A DNA stretch of 24,746 bases from XYD2-FULL-39-9 sp964363685 (GTDB lineage Bacteria > Patescibacteriota > Patescibacteriia > Magasanikbacterales > GWA2-37-8). Location of the stretch: positions 1 to 24,746 of the forward strand of contig CAYIJG010000009.1 in NCBI GenBank assembly GCA_964363685.1, in the 5' to 3' direction. The translations under genes and the position numbers were made by a program. Numbering within the stretch: position 1 is the stretch's first letter; the number at the start of each line of letters is the position of its first letter. Shown here piece by piece: positions 17,380 through 22,575 of this stretch. The notes beneath the pieces were generated by a model. The model was not told the DNA's origin. It did no database searches and saw nothing but the letters and a program-made list of their open reading frames with translations.

Positions 17380-17435
17380 ACTTGTTTCAGGATCTTTTTG
17401 TAGTGATGGGATGCTGAAACGAGTTCAGCATGACA
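17369..17435. repeat. 67-bp double-hairpin palindrome between dnaE and tsaD
   Basis: Two 26-nt arms are inverted copies with three mismatches, separated by about 15 nt. Each arm also folds on itself: CCTGAA/TTCAGG on the left and GCTGAA/TTCAGC on the right. The three left-to-right mismatches preserve pairing within each arm, which points to selection or recent origin as a folded element. It supplies the dnaE stop codon (TGA 17377-17379) and ends 2 bp before the tsaD stop, so it probably also serves as a bidirectional terminator between the convergent genes. Confidence 0.8.
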
Positions 17436-17437
17436 GG

Positions 17438-18586
17438 TTAATTATCTATCTTCCAATTCGGATCAGCGGTTATTTTCTTCCAAGAAGTAAATTCTTTTTT
17501 CAACGCATGGTGGTAGCCAGCGGTGGCAATCATAGCGCCGTTATCCATAGCGTATTTTAATTCCGGAATTTGAAAATTAATTTCAGGGAATCTTTTTGTT
17601 ATTTCTTTTGCCAAAGTTTCTCGTAGTTTTTTGTTAGCGCTGACACCCCCGCCTAAAATAATAGTCTTGGGTTTGTATTCTTCAGCGGCTTTTATAGTTT
17701 TTGCTACCAAAACATCAATAATCGCCTGTTCAAAACTGGCACAGAAATCGTTTATGGTTATTTGTCTGTTTTTGTCATCCCGAGCACCCTGAAGGGTATA
17801 AACTCCGGCGAGGGATCCCTTCGCCTCAGAGTTTAAGGGATTCCTCCGCTCGTCTTGAGACTCGGTCGGAATGACAACGCCGTTATCCCTTAACCAATAA
17901 AGCGCTGAAGTTTTTAAGCCAGAGAAACTAAAATTATAATCACCGCTATTTATCATTGGTCGAGGAAAGTTTATGGCATCAGTTTTGCCCTCTAATGCAA
18001 GTTTTGAAATTTGTGGTCCGCCTGGATAGGTCAGGCCGATTAGTTTGGCAACTTTATCAAAACATTCTCCAGCGGCGTCATCTTTGGTGGAGCCAAGTAT
18101 TTTATAATCACCGTGATCTCTCATGAGAATTAATTCAGTGTGGCCACCACTAACGATTAAGGCTAGAGCAGGGAAATTTATTTGAGGAGTAGGGAGTAGG
18201 GAGTGATCAGTATTGTTATGATTTTGAATTTGTGTGGAGTATATGTGACCTTCAATATGATTGGTAGCGATAAGTGGAATATCCCAAGCATAAGAAAGAA
18301 CGCGGGCGGCCTCAACGCCCACAAGCAGTCCCGTGATAAGTCCTGGACCAGAAGTGACAGCTATGGCGTCTGGTTTTGGTTGGTGCTCCAAGACAGCTTC
18401 AATGAGGGGTACGATTTTTTCAGCATGCATACGTCCGGCAATTTCTGGAACCACACCGCCATATTTTTTGTGGACATCAATTTGGGAAGCGGTTTTTTCG
18501 GATACCACAAAATAGCCTTTGTCAGAACAATCGAGTAAAGCGATTGAGGTGTCATCACAAGATGATTCAATACCGAGAATTAGCAT
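17438..18586 (-). CDS. tsaD: tRNA t6A37 threonylcarbamoyltransferase with a 34-residue in-frame insertion
   Basis: TsaD (Kae1/Gcp family), 382 aa, transfers threonylcarbamoyl to A37 of ANN-decoding tRNAs. Family motifs: GIESSCDDTS at the N-terminus, metal ligands in NHIEGH near residue 111, SGGHTEL, GGGVSANKKLRE and the C-terminal DNGAMIA aspartate. Length exceeds the usual 335-350 aa. Residues 238-271 (VIPTES to GARDD) are encoded exactly by the 102-bp palindromic element at 17774-17875; without it the protein would be 348 aa. The insertion falls after FSFSGLKTSALYWLRDNG, where homologues have a short surface loop, so activity is probably kept. A smaller extra stretch (NHNNTDHSLLPTPQ) precedes the SGGHT motif. 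It lies 8 nt downstream of tRNA-Met. Confidence 0.95.
   Translation of the reverse strand: MLILGIESSCDDTSIALLDCSDKGYFVVSEKTASQIDVHKKYGGVVPEIAGRMHAEKIVPLIEAVLEHQPKPDAIAVTSGPGLITGLLVGVEAARVLSYAWDIPLIATNHIEGHIYSTQIQNHNNTDHSLLPTPQINFPALALIVSGGHTELILMRDHGDYKILGSTKDDAAGECFDKVAKLIGLTYPGGPQISKLALEGKTDAINFPRPMINSGDYNFSFSGLKTSALYWLRDNGVVIPTESQDERRNPLNSEAKGSLAGVYTLQGARDDKNRQITINDFCASFEQAIIDVLVAKTIKAAEEYKPKTIILGGGVSANKKLRETLAKEITKRFPEINFQIPELKYAMDNGAMIATAGYHHALKKEFTSWKKITADPNWKIDN
17774..17875. repeat. 102-bp palindromic element inside tsaD
   Basis: Begins GTCATCCCGA and ends TCGGAATGAC; these ends match the element at 13749-13846. The length is 34 codons exactly, with no stop in the tsaD frame, and it starts and ends on codon boundaries. 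Base composition (GC-rich, GGGATCCC and CTCCGGCGAGG motifs) differs from the surrounding gene. Confidence 0.85.
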
Positions 18587-18594
18587 ATGTGTTG

Positions 18595-18668
18595 TGTCAG
18601 AGGAGAGAATCGAACTCTCGACCTCGGGGTTATGAATCCCGTGCTCTAACCATCTGAGCTACCCTGAC
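18595..18668 (-). tRNA. tRNA-Met (CAU)
   Basis: 74 nt on the minus strand. Acceptor GTCAGGG pairs with CTCTGAC (one G-U). The D arm is GCTC...GAGC, the anticodon loop TTCATAA with anticodon CAT, and the T arm GAGAG-TTCGATT-CTCTC. No CCA is encoded. G1-C72 pairing excludes an initiator tRNA. An elongator Met is most likely; tRNA-Ile2 (lysidine-modified CAU) cannot be excluded. The anticodon stem has an A-C mismatch next to the loop. The tsaD ATG follows 8 nt after the 3' end. Confidence 0.9.
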
Positions 18669-18687
18669 TTGGCCAAATGTAGTGATA

Positions 18688-18716
18688 ATCATACTAAAAT
18701 ATGGTCATAAAGTCAA
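18688..18716 (-). promoter_or_regulatory. Promoter of tRNA-Met-tsaD
   Basis: Minus strand TTGACT (complement of 18711-18716), 17 bp, TATGAT (complement of 18688-18693), about 20 bp before the tRNA-Met 5' end. Confidence 0.75.
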
Positions 18717-18749
18717 CTTTATCTCAGTGTATGCTTAATTAAAGGCTTA

Positions 18750-18777
18750 TTGACTTTTCTTTAAAATAAGATATACT
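18750..18777 (+). promoter_or_regulatory. Promoter ahead of the tRNA-Glu locus
   Basis: TTGACT (18750-18755), 16 bp, TATACT (18772-18777), about 19 bp before the first base of the truncated tRNA-Glu. It is evidently the original tRNA-Glu promoter and would now transcribe the broken half, the GIY-YIG gene and the intact tRNA as one RNA. Confidence 0.75.
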
Positions 18778-18795
18778 ACTGGCACAAATAATCAT

Positions 18796-18895
18796 GGTCT
18801 CATCGTCTAATGGTTAGTCCCGATTTTCCTTTGGCGGAAAATCGAGGATCCACGACTTTGCTGCCACAAGCAAAGTCGGGAGACATTGCCCCTTC
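18796..18895 (+). pseudogene. Displaced 5' half of tRNA-Glu, cut after the anticodon
   Basis: Positions 1-22 of tRNA-Glu (18796-18817) and 23-36 (18882-18895) are separated by a 64-bp insertion. It matches the intact tRNA at 19146 except for T33 to C, which destroys the conserved U33. Homology stops right after the anticodon TTC (18893-18895). There is no 3' half, so it cannot give a tRNA. Confidence 0.9.
18818..18881. repeat. 64-bp double-hairpin element in the dead tRNA half
   Basis: Begins TCCC and ends GGGA, enclosing two perfect hairpins: GATTTTCC/GGAAAATC and GACTTTGCT/AGCAAAGTC. Together they would form a three-way junction. It sits in the D stem between tRNA positions 22 and 23 of the dead copy and is absent from the intact copy, so its borders are known exactly. 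Confidence 0.85.
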
Positions 18896-18897
18896 TT

Positions 18898-19167
18898 ATG
18901 TATTATGTATATATACTCAAACTGAGCGATGAATCATATTATATTGGGAGCACAAATAACCTGGCTAATAGGAAAGTTGAGCATGGTCGAGGAAGGGTTT
19001 TCTCGACGAAGAATAGGTTGCCATGCGTATTAGTACACACTAAACAGTATCAGAATCGTTCTGATGCCCAAACTAGAGAGTATCAAATTAAAAAGTGGAA
19101 AAGCAGAAAAGCAATTGATCGGTTAATAAATACAAAAAGTAAAATGGTCTCATCGTCTAATGGTTAG
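18898..19167 (+). CDS. GIY-YIG nuclease of a tRNA-Glu-associated element
   Basis: Single-domain GIY-YIG nuclease of 89 aa. Motifs: YYVYIL and YYIGST (the GIY-YIG strands), the catalytic-type arginine in LANRKVEH, and the conserved glutamate in TREYQIKKWK. It resembles the small COG2827/UPF0213-type proteins; relatives include homing endonucleases and UvrC-type nucleases. The ATG at 18898 lies 2 nt after the anticodon of the displaced tRNA half. An earlier in-frame TTG lies within tRNA sequence and is not favoured. The last seven codons and the TAG stop are the first part of tRNA-Glu, giving the tail MVSSSNG. No SD is seen at normal spacing. It probably cuts, or once cut, DNA at the tRNA-Glu anticodon. 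Confidence 0.88.
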   Translation: MYYVYILKLSDESYYIGSTNNLANRKVEHGRGRVFSTKNRLPCVLVHTKQYQNRSDAQTREYQIKKWKSRKAIDRLINTKSKMVSSSNG

Positions 19168-19217
19168 GACATTGCCCTTTCAAGGCGAAAATACGGGTTC
19201 AATTCCCGTTGGGACTA
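19146..19217 (+). tRNA. tRNA-Glu (UUC), intact
   Basis: 72 nt. Acceptor GGTCTCA pairs with TGGGACT (two G-U pairs, including G1-U72), D arm GTCT...AGGAC, anticodon stem-loop TTGCC-CTTTCAA-GGCGA with anticodon TTC, T arm ACGGG-TTCAATT-CCCGT, discriminator A, no CCA encoded. It has no promoter of its own directly upstream, where the GIY-YIG coding sequence lies, and probably depends on the promoter at 18750. Confidence 0.93.
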
Positions 19218-19269
19218 CAATCATGAAAAGCATCCAAAAGTGATGTAATTTCACTTCTCAAATAAAAAA
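19215..19269 (+). repeat. 55-bp direct repeat, copy 1 (starts at tRNA-Glu 3' end)
   Basis: The first 31 bp are identical to 21193-21223, and 55 bp match with 3 differences. It begins with the last bases of tRNA-Glu (CTACAATCATG). Contains the small hairpin AAGTGA/TCACTT (19240-19258), which may end the tRNA transcript. A weaker similarity between the two copies continues through the following promoter. Confidence 0.88.
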
Positions 19270-19280
19270 AACTTTTTCAT

Positions 19281-19309
19281 CTTGCTATATAGGGTCTTTT
19301 TTGTTATAT
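19281..19309 (+). promoter_or_regulatory. Promoter of the 19339 gene
   Basis: TTGCTA (19281-19286), 17 bp, TATATT (19304-19309). The run TTTTTTGTTATA and the following CAACCA.CTTAA recur before the gene at 21339. Confidence 0.65.
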
Positions 19310-19338
19310 TAACAACCAACTTAAATAACCAATTATAT

Positions 19339-20238
19339 ATGCCAAAAGATGGTCTAGATCCCGAGATCGCCAAATTTCTTGAAGAAGCCGGCGATTTTCG
19401 TCATGAAAAAGGACAAGGATTTAGCGAAGAAGAGGCACAGGAATTAATTGCGCAGAAAATAGATATTGATCAAACTGCAGAAAAGATTATAGGAAAAGAA
19501 AATGCTGGGCAGTTAAAGGAGTTGCTTGACGATCAGGAAGTCAAGGATCTGGAGCTTATGGAATTGACTGGGCAGTTAAGTTTAAACGAGATGATGGATT
19601 ATGCATTTTTGGTTCCCCAGATCCAGGAAATTTTTCAGTTGATTGATCAGCTTACTATTGATATTGGTAAATACGTTAGGAAAAATTCTTGGGTAAATGC
19701 TTTGAATAGAAAAGTATTTACCCAAGACGGCAAGGTGGATGCAAGAAAAATCCCTGAGTTTTATGATTCTTTTGAGGAGAAATGTATTAGAGGTATTGGG
19801 ATTCCACAAGGAAGACCAGTTCAAGGAATATTAAATAATTATATGGGCCAATGTCTATATAGAGAAATGGCCGATTTTATTGTTGATGGTATTGACCAAA
19901 TTCCAAACGGCATTGAGAGGATTTATGATGATTATAAAAGGCGAGGAATGCAGGGCGATATTGTTATTAATGCAATTATAAAAGCCTTTAATGTTAAGAG
20001 GTCAACATTGGGTCAAACACTCCGAGCAAAGTTATCTAGACGAGAAGTCGATCAACGAGAAATAGATAGTTTGCTACAGAGCGCAAACGAACTCTCAGTT
20101 AAGCAGAATGCTGCCTACAGCGAGACTGTGGATGGAATAACTGTAACCGTAAATCCGTTTGATGAGAGTAACTTAAAAGATTATATTTTTAAGCGTCCTG
20201 TTTTTTTATGCCAAGGGAAAATTTCAGTACCTGCATAG
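19339..20238 (+). CDS. Uncharacterised helical protein, possible partner of the following toxin-like gene
   Basis: Protein of 299 aa, start at 19339 (MPKDGLDPEIAKFL). An upstream in-frame ATG at 19282 overlaps the -35 box and is rejected. Acidic and helical throughout (EEAQELIAQKIDIDQTAEKI, LDDQEVKDLELMEL); a basic segment occurs near residue 205 (DDYKRRGMQGD) and again near 235 (RAKLSRREVDQREID). No membrane helix, signal or known motif recognised. The next gene begins 12 bp after the stop, so the two form an operon. In a toxin-antitoxin arrangement this would be the antitoxin, but nothing in the sequence shows that. Confidence 0.7.
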   Translation: MPKDGLDPEIAKFLEEAGDFRHEKGQGFSEEEAQELIAQKIDIDQTAEKIIGKENAGQLKELLDDQEVKDLELMELTGQLSLNEMMDYAFLVPQIQEIFQLIDQLTIDIGKYVRKNSWVNALNRKVFTQDGKVDARKIPEFYDSFEEKCIRGIGIPQGRPVQGILNNYMGQCLYREMADFIVDGIDQIPNGIERIYDDYKRRGMQGDIVINAIIKAFNVKRSTLGQTLRAKLSRREVDQREIDSLLQSANELSVKQNAAYSETVDGITVTVNPFDESNLKDYIFKRPVFLCQGKISVPA

Positions 20239-20250
20239 TCTGCAGAACCG

Positions 20251-21153
20251 ATGAATAGTTTTTATTTCCTCATGTATCGTTTTACAGGTAAATTGAGACT
20301 TGAGCGCGCTGTACCAGTTGCTAGAATTATCGGGCAGAAAGAATCAGCTAATTTGGAAGGAATTATCTTGCAAGTTGTTGAAAAACATCTTAGAAATTCT
20401 GCTCCTGAAATGGCTGTACAAATTGGGAGCTCACCCGAACCGCAGTCTCAGGTCGTTGCTCCAGAAGAAGAGTCTGGACAGGTTGCATCAGCATCTGTGT
20501 CAGAACCAGCCGTACAAACTCCGGAAAAATGGCAAAATATTGATTTAGGTCAAATTAAGGCCTTGCGAATACGACAAGCGCTAATAAGCCTGTTAGGGGA
20601 ACCTCTTCAGGTGACTGGTAGTCACCATGTTTTTAAGTGTAGAGATGGAACAATGTATCCTATTTTTCTTGATGAGTCTGAAGTGGTAGAAATAAATATG
20701 CTCAAAAAATGCTTACAACATTTTGGATTAACAGCTCTAGAATTACAGCGTGCTTTACCAGAGGAGGACGTTGCCCCTGAAGTTGTGGAGTCAGTAAGGG
20801 GGGGTCAACGGGAGCAGCTATTAGCGCAGCTGCCAAAAGAATTTAATTGGGAGAAAGAGAAAGGAAAGATCGCTTATCGCGATGATTTTTTACGACAACT
20901 GCAGGCTCTAGAGGAAGATAATAGAAGTAGGGTTATAGGTCAAATTGCAAAGCTAGCCACTACTGTTATGAACCAACAATCGTCGCTTCTGACAAAGAAA
21001 TATAGCTTTGGTATCTTAAACAGTCCGTCAGGTTGTTATTCAAGCCGGGCTACGCACAAGCTTCGTTTTACATGGACAAAAAGTAAGGGGGAAATCTCGA
21101 TTTACGAAATTTATAGTAAGGGAGATAGTAGGGTTGGTCAGAGCGAAGCGTAG
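20251..21153 (+). CDS. Possible HicA-RelE double toxin-fold fusion
   Basis: Protein of 300 aa. The N-terminal 55 residues are unrecognised, followed by a P/E/S/Q-rich linker (about 58-92). Residues 107-168 resemble HicA mRNA interferases: helix, then GSHHVFKCRDGT with the catalytic-type histidine, then a strand and the NMLKKCLQHFGLTALEL helix. Residues 208-292 resemble the RelE/ParE fold: a YRDDFLRQLQAL helix pair, LLTKKYSFGI, then the strands GCYSSRATHKLRFTW and GEISIYEIYSKGD. Both matches are by motif reading only. Either domain may be degenerate. A later ATG at 20275 (MYRFTGK) is an alternative start. Cotranscribed with the 19339 gene; a 31-bp repeat (R1) follows 15 bp after the stop. Confidence 0.6.
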   Translation: MNSFYFLMYRFTGKLRLERAVPVARIIGQKESANLEGIILQVVEKHLRNSAPEMAVQIGSSPEPQSQVVAPEEESGQVASASVSEPAVQTPEKWQNIDLGQIKALRIRQALISLLGEPLQVTGSHHVFKCRDGTMYPIFLDESEVVEINMLKKCLQHFGLTALELQRALPEEDVAPEVVESVRGGQREQLLAQLPKEFNWEKEKGKIAYRDDFLRQLQALEEDNRSRVIGQIAKLATTVMNQQSSLLTKKYSFGILNSPSGCYSSRATHKLRFTWTKSKGEISIYEIYSKGDSRVGQSEA

Positions 21154-21167
21154 TATTTAGGTTAAAA

Positions 21168-21198
21168 AGTTTGCCACCTGTCTCGATTAACCCTACAA
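21168..21198 (+). repeat. 31-bp 3'-end repeat R1
   Basis: AGTTTGCCACCTG followed by T-CTCGATTAACCCTACAA. One base differs from R2. Flanking GGTTAA (21160-21165) and TTAACC (21188-21193) can pair around it. Confidence 0.85.
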
Positions 21199-21247
21199 TC
21201 ATGAAAAGCATCCAAAAGTGATGAAATTTTACTTCTCAACTAAAAAA
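21193..21247 (+). repeat. 55-bp direct repeat, copy 2
   Basis: Matches 19215-19269 with 3 differences, overlapping the last six bases of R1 (CTACAA). Together the copies bracket the two-gene unit 19339-21153. Confidence 0.88.
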
Positions 21248-21265
21248 CCCTTCTTTATCCCAGTC

Positions 21266-21294
21266 GTGCAATTAGAGGCATTTTTTGTTATAAT
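21266..21294 (+). promoter_or_regulatory. Promoter of the 21339 gene
   Basis: TATAAT (21289-21294), with a weak -35 GTGCAA (21266-21271) at 17 bp. It is a diverged copy of the promoter before the 19339 gene (shared TTTTTTGTTATA and CAACCA.CTTAA). Confidence 0.6.
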
Positions 21295-21338
21295 AGCAAC
21301 CAGCTTAATTAGTCAATTTTAAGTTTAATAAGTTTAAT

Positions 21339-21674
21339 ATGAGCATGAAAAAATTGCCTGGGGGTGAGCTAAGATTAAATCAGCCTGAAGTCGCATCTCG
21401 AGCATTATTAACAGATATCTACAACAAAATATGGCCGGAGAATAGGCAAGGCATACTCATGTCTGAGCCATACAAAGTAGTAGAGTTACCCGGCATAGGA
21501 GATGCCTCTGTATTTTTACTTAGAGATAAGATACGTTTTATTATTAAGCACCCTCAAATAGATCCCGGTAAAACGGAATTTATGATAGATAAATCTGGTT
21601 ATGTCACCAATATGAAAAATTATGTTGGCGGTATAGATCGTACTTTAGCTGAAAATCTTTTGAGATCTTTATAA
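21339..21674 (+). CDS. Small uncharacterised protein
   Basis: Protein of 111 aa, not recognised. The N-terminal 35 residues are helical (LNQPEVASRALLTDIYNKIW), followed by a beta-rich half (YKVVELPGIGDASVFLL, KIRFIIKHPQI, EFMIDKSGYVTNM) and a short terminal helix. No signal peptide or membrane segment. An MSMKKL start is used; the SD is not evident. It has its own promoter and is followed by repeat R2 and a perfect terminator, so it is a self-contained transcription unit. Confidence 0.65.
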   Translation: MSMKKLPGGELRLNQPEVASRALLTDIYNKIWPENRQGILMSEPYKVVELPGIGDASVFLLRDKIRFIIKHPQIDPGKTEFMIDKSGYVTNMKNYVGGIDRTLAENLLRSL

Positions 21675-21757
21675 AATTTTATATATCATTTTTAAACAGC
21701 ATATCCTTTTAGCTCCCTTTTATCTATCAAGTAATAGTAAGAAAATTTTTTGGTAAA

Positions 21758-21788
21758 AGTTTGCCACCTGCCTCGATTAACCCTACAA
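21758..21788 (+). repeat. 31-bp 3'-end repeat R2
   Basis: AGTTTGCCACCTG followed by C-CTCGATTAACCCTACAA, 83 bp after the stop of the 21339 gene and directly ahead of a terminator. Confidence 0.85.
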
Positions 21789-21792
21789 GGAT

Positions 21793-21818
21793 AAAAACAC
21801 TGCATATGCAGTGTTTTT
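21793..21818. terminator. Perfect intrinsic terminator after the 21339 gene
   Basis: A 26-nt perfect palindrome: AAAAACACTGCAT mirrored by ATGCAGTGTTTTT. Confidence 0.88.
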
Positions 21819-21830
21819 AAATTTTAATCC

Positions 21831-21859
21831 TTGCTATCTAATGGGTTTAGCGGTATAAT
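21831..21859 (+). promoter_or_regulatory. Promoter of the lipoprotein gene
   Basis: TTGCTA (21831-21836), 17 bp, TATAAT (21854-21859); expected leader about 20 nt. Confidence 0.75.
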
Positions 21860-21885
21860 TAATGTAATTTATTAATCATAATATT

Positions 21886-22455
21886 ATGAAGAAAGTTCTA
21901 ATACTCGTTTTAGCAACATTGGTTTTAGTTGGCGGAGGTTGTTCATCAACAAATAAAATAAATGAAGATAAGAGTGTTGAAATTAAAACAGCAAACGGTG
22001 TCTCTAATTTTGGTGATGATGTAGAAAAATTTAGTACAGACCAACTTTTTTCTACGGCAAGCGACGACGCAGGGTTTCGAATCTATTTTCCGAAATATAT
22101 ACCTGATGGATTAGAAATAGATAAGAAATTTACATGGACCAAAGACTCTGCCACTATCCCTTTAATAAAAAATGTTAGCGATATAAATTTTGAAGTTGTA
22201 ATTCAGCAAAATTTAAAAACAACAAGACCTAATACTATTACTAAAAGAGTTGAAAAGTTAGTCTCTAGAGAAGAGGTGCAACTGGCGCATAACACTACTG
22301 GTTTTTTTGGATATTACGAACCATCAAAAGAATTGAGATTCAATACTATTTTATTAACAAGCGGAGGTGTTGATATAGGAGTTTGGTCAAAGACGTACGA
22401 TAAAGATGCGCTTATAAAAATTGCCAACTCTCTTGTAACCATCAGTAAATTATAA
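21886..22455 (+). CDS. Predicted lipoprotein, unknown function
   Basis: Protein of 189 aa with a lipoprotein signal: MKK, a hydrophobic stretch LILVLATLVLVGGG and a cysteine at residue 19 (lipobox region VGGGC), followed by a Ser/Asn/Lys-rich linker. The mature part (about 45-189) is beta-rich with recurring IYFPKYIPDGLEIDKKFTW and RFNTILLTSGGVDIGVW segments, a possible substrate-binding or adhesion-like domain; no family recognised. It is exported and anchored to the outer face of the cytoplasmic membrane by inference. Own promoter; R3 and a bidirectional terminator follow. Confidence 0.78.
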   Translation: MKKVLILVLATLVLVGGGCSSTNKINEDKSVEIKTANGVSNFGDDVEKFSTDQLFSTASDDAGFRIYFPKYIPDGLEIDKKFTWTKDSATIPLIKNVSDINFEVVIQQNLKTTRPNTITKRVEKLVSREEVQLAHNTTGFFGYYEPSKELRFNTILLTSGGVDIGVWSKTYDKDALIKIANSLVTISKL

Positions 22456-22493
22456 AGAGTAATGTATTCTAGTTAAAGAAAGGATGAATCGAG

Positions 22494-22524
22494 AGTTTGC
22501 CACCTGCCTCAATTAATCCCCTAA
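22494..22524 (+). repeat. 31-bp 3'-end repeat R3 (diverged)
   Basis: AGTTTGCCACCTGCCTC is identical to R2; after that it diverges (AATTAATCCC for GATTAACCC). Flanked by AATCGAG and CTCAATT, which can pair, as do different flanks around R1. 38 bp after the lipoprotein stop. Confidence 0.75.
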
Positions 22525-22526
22525 TA

Positions 22527-22557
22527 AAAAACACCTTCATTCTGTGAAGGTGTTTTT
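22527..22557. terminator. Bidirectional intrinsic terminator
   Basis: Thirteen-bp stem AAAAACACCTTCA / TGAAGGTGTTTTT with a 5-nt loop. It lies between the convergent lipoprotein and DUF1003 genes and has T tracts on both strands. Confidence 0.9.
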
Positions 22558-22575
22558 GTTTTGTAATTAATCAAC

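Noticed and set aside
18886..18897. GIY-YIG start at the TTG at 18886
   Set aside because: It lies in tRNA-derived sequence, and the conserved domain begins at the ATG at 18898.
18796..19217. Group I intron in tRNA-Glu
   Set aside because: A full uninterrupted tRNA follows, the segment is only about 350 bp and nearly all of it is coding or tRNA sequence, leaving no room for a catalytic core.
19282..19338. Start of the unknown 299-aa gene at 19282
   Set aside because: It would overlap the predicted -35/-10 promoter; 19339 follows the promoter at a normal distance.
21168..22524. CRISPR array made of the 31-bp repeats
   Set aside because: Repeats are about 590 and 740 bp apart with genes between them, and no cas genes are present.
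21168..22524. Integron attC sites
   Set aside because: The gene-repeat order is suggestive, but the core sites do not fit GTTRRRY/RYYYAAC properly and no integrase is in the window.
21168..22524. The 31-bp repeats as a conserved coding tail (SLPPASINP in one frame)
   Set aside because: R2 and R3 differ mainly at third positions in that frame, but no upstream ORF is in frame and R1 has a replacement change.
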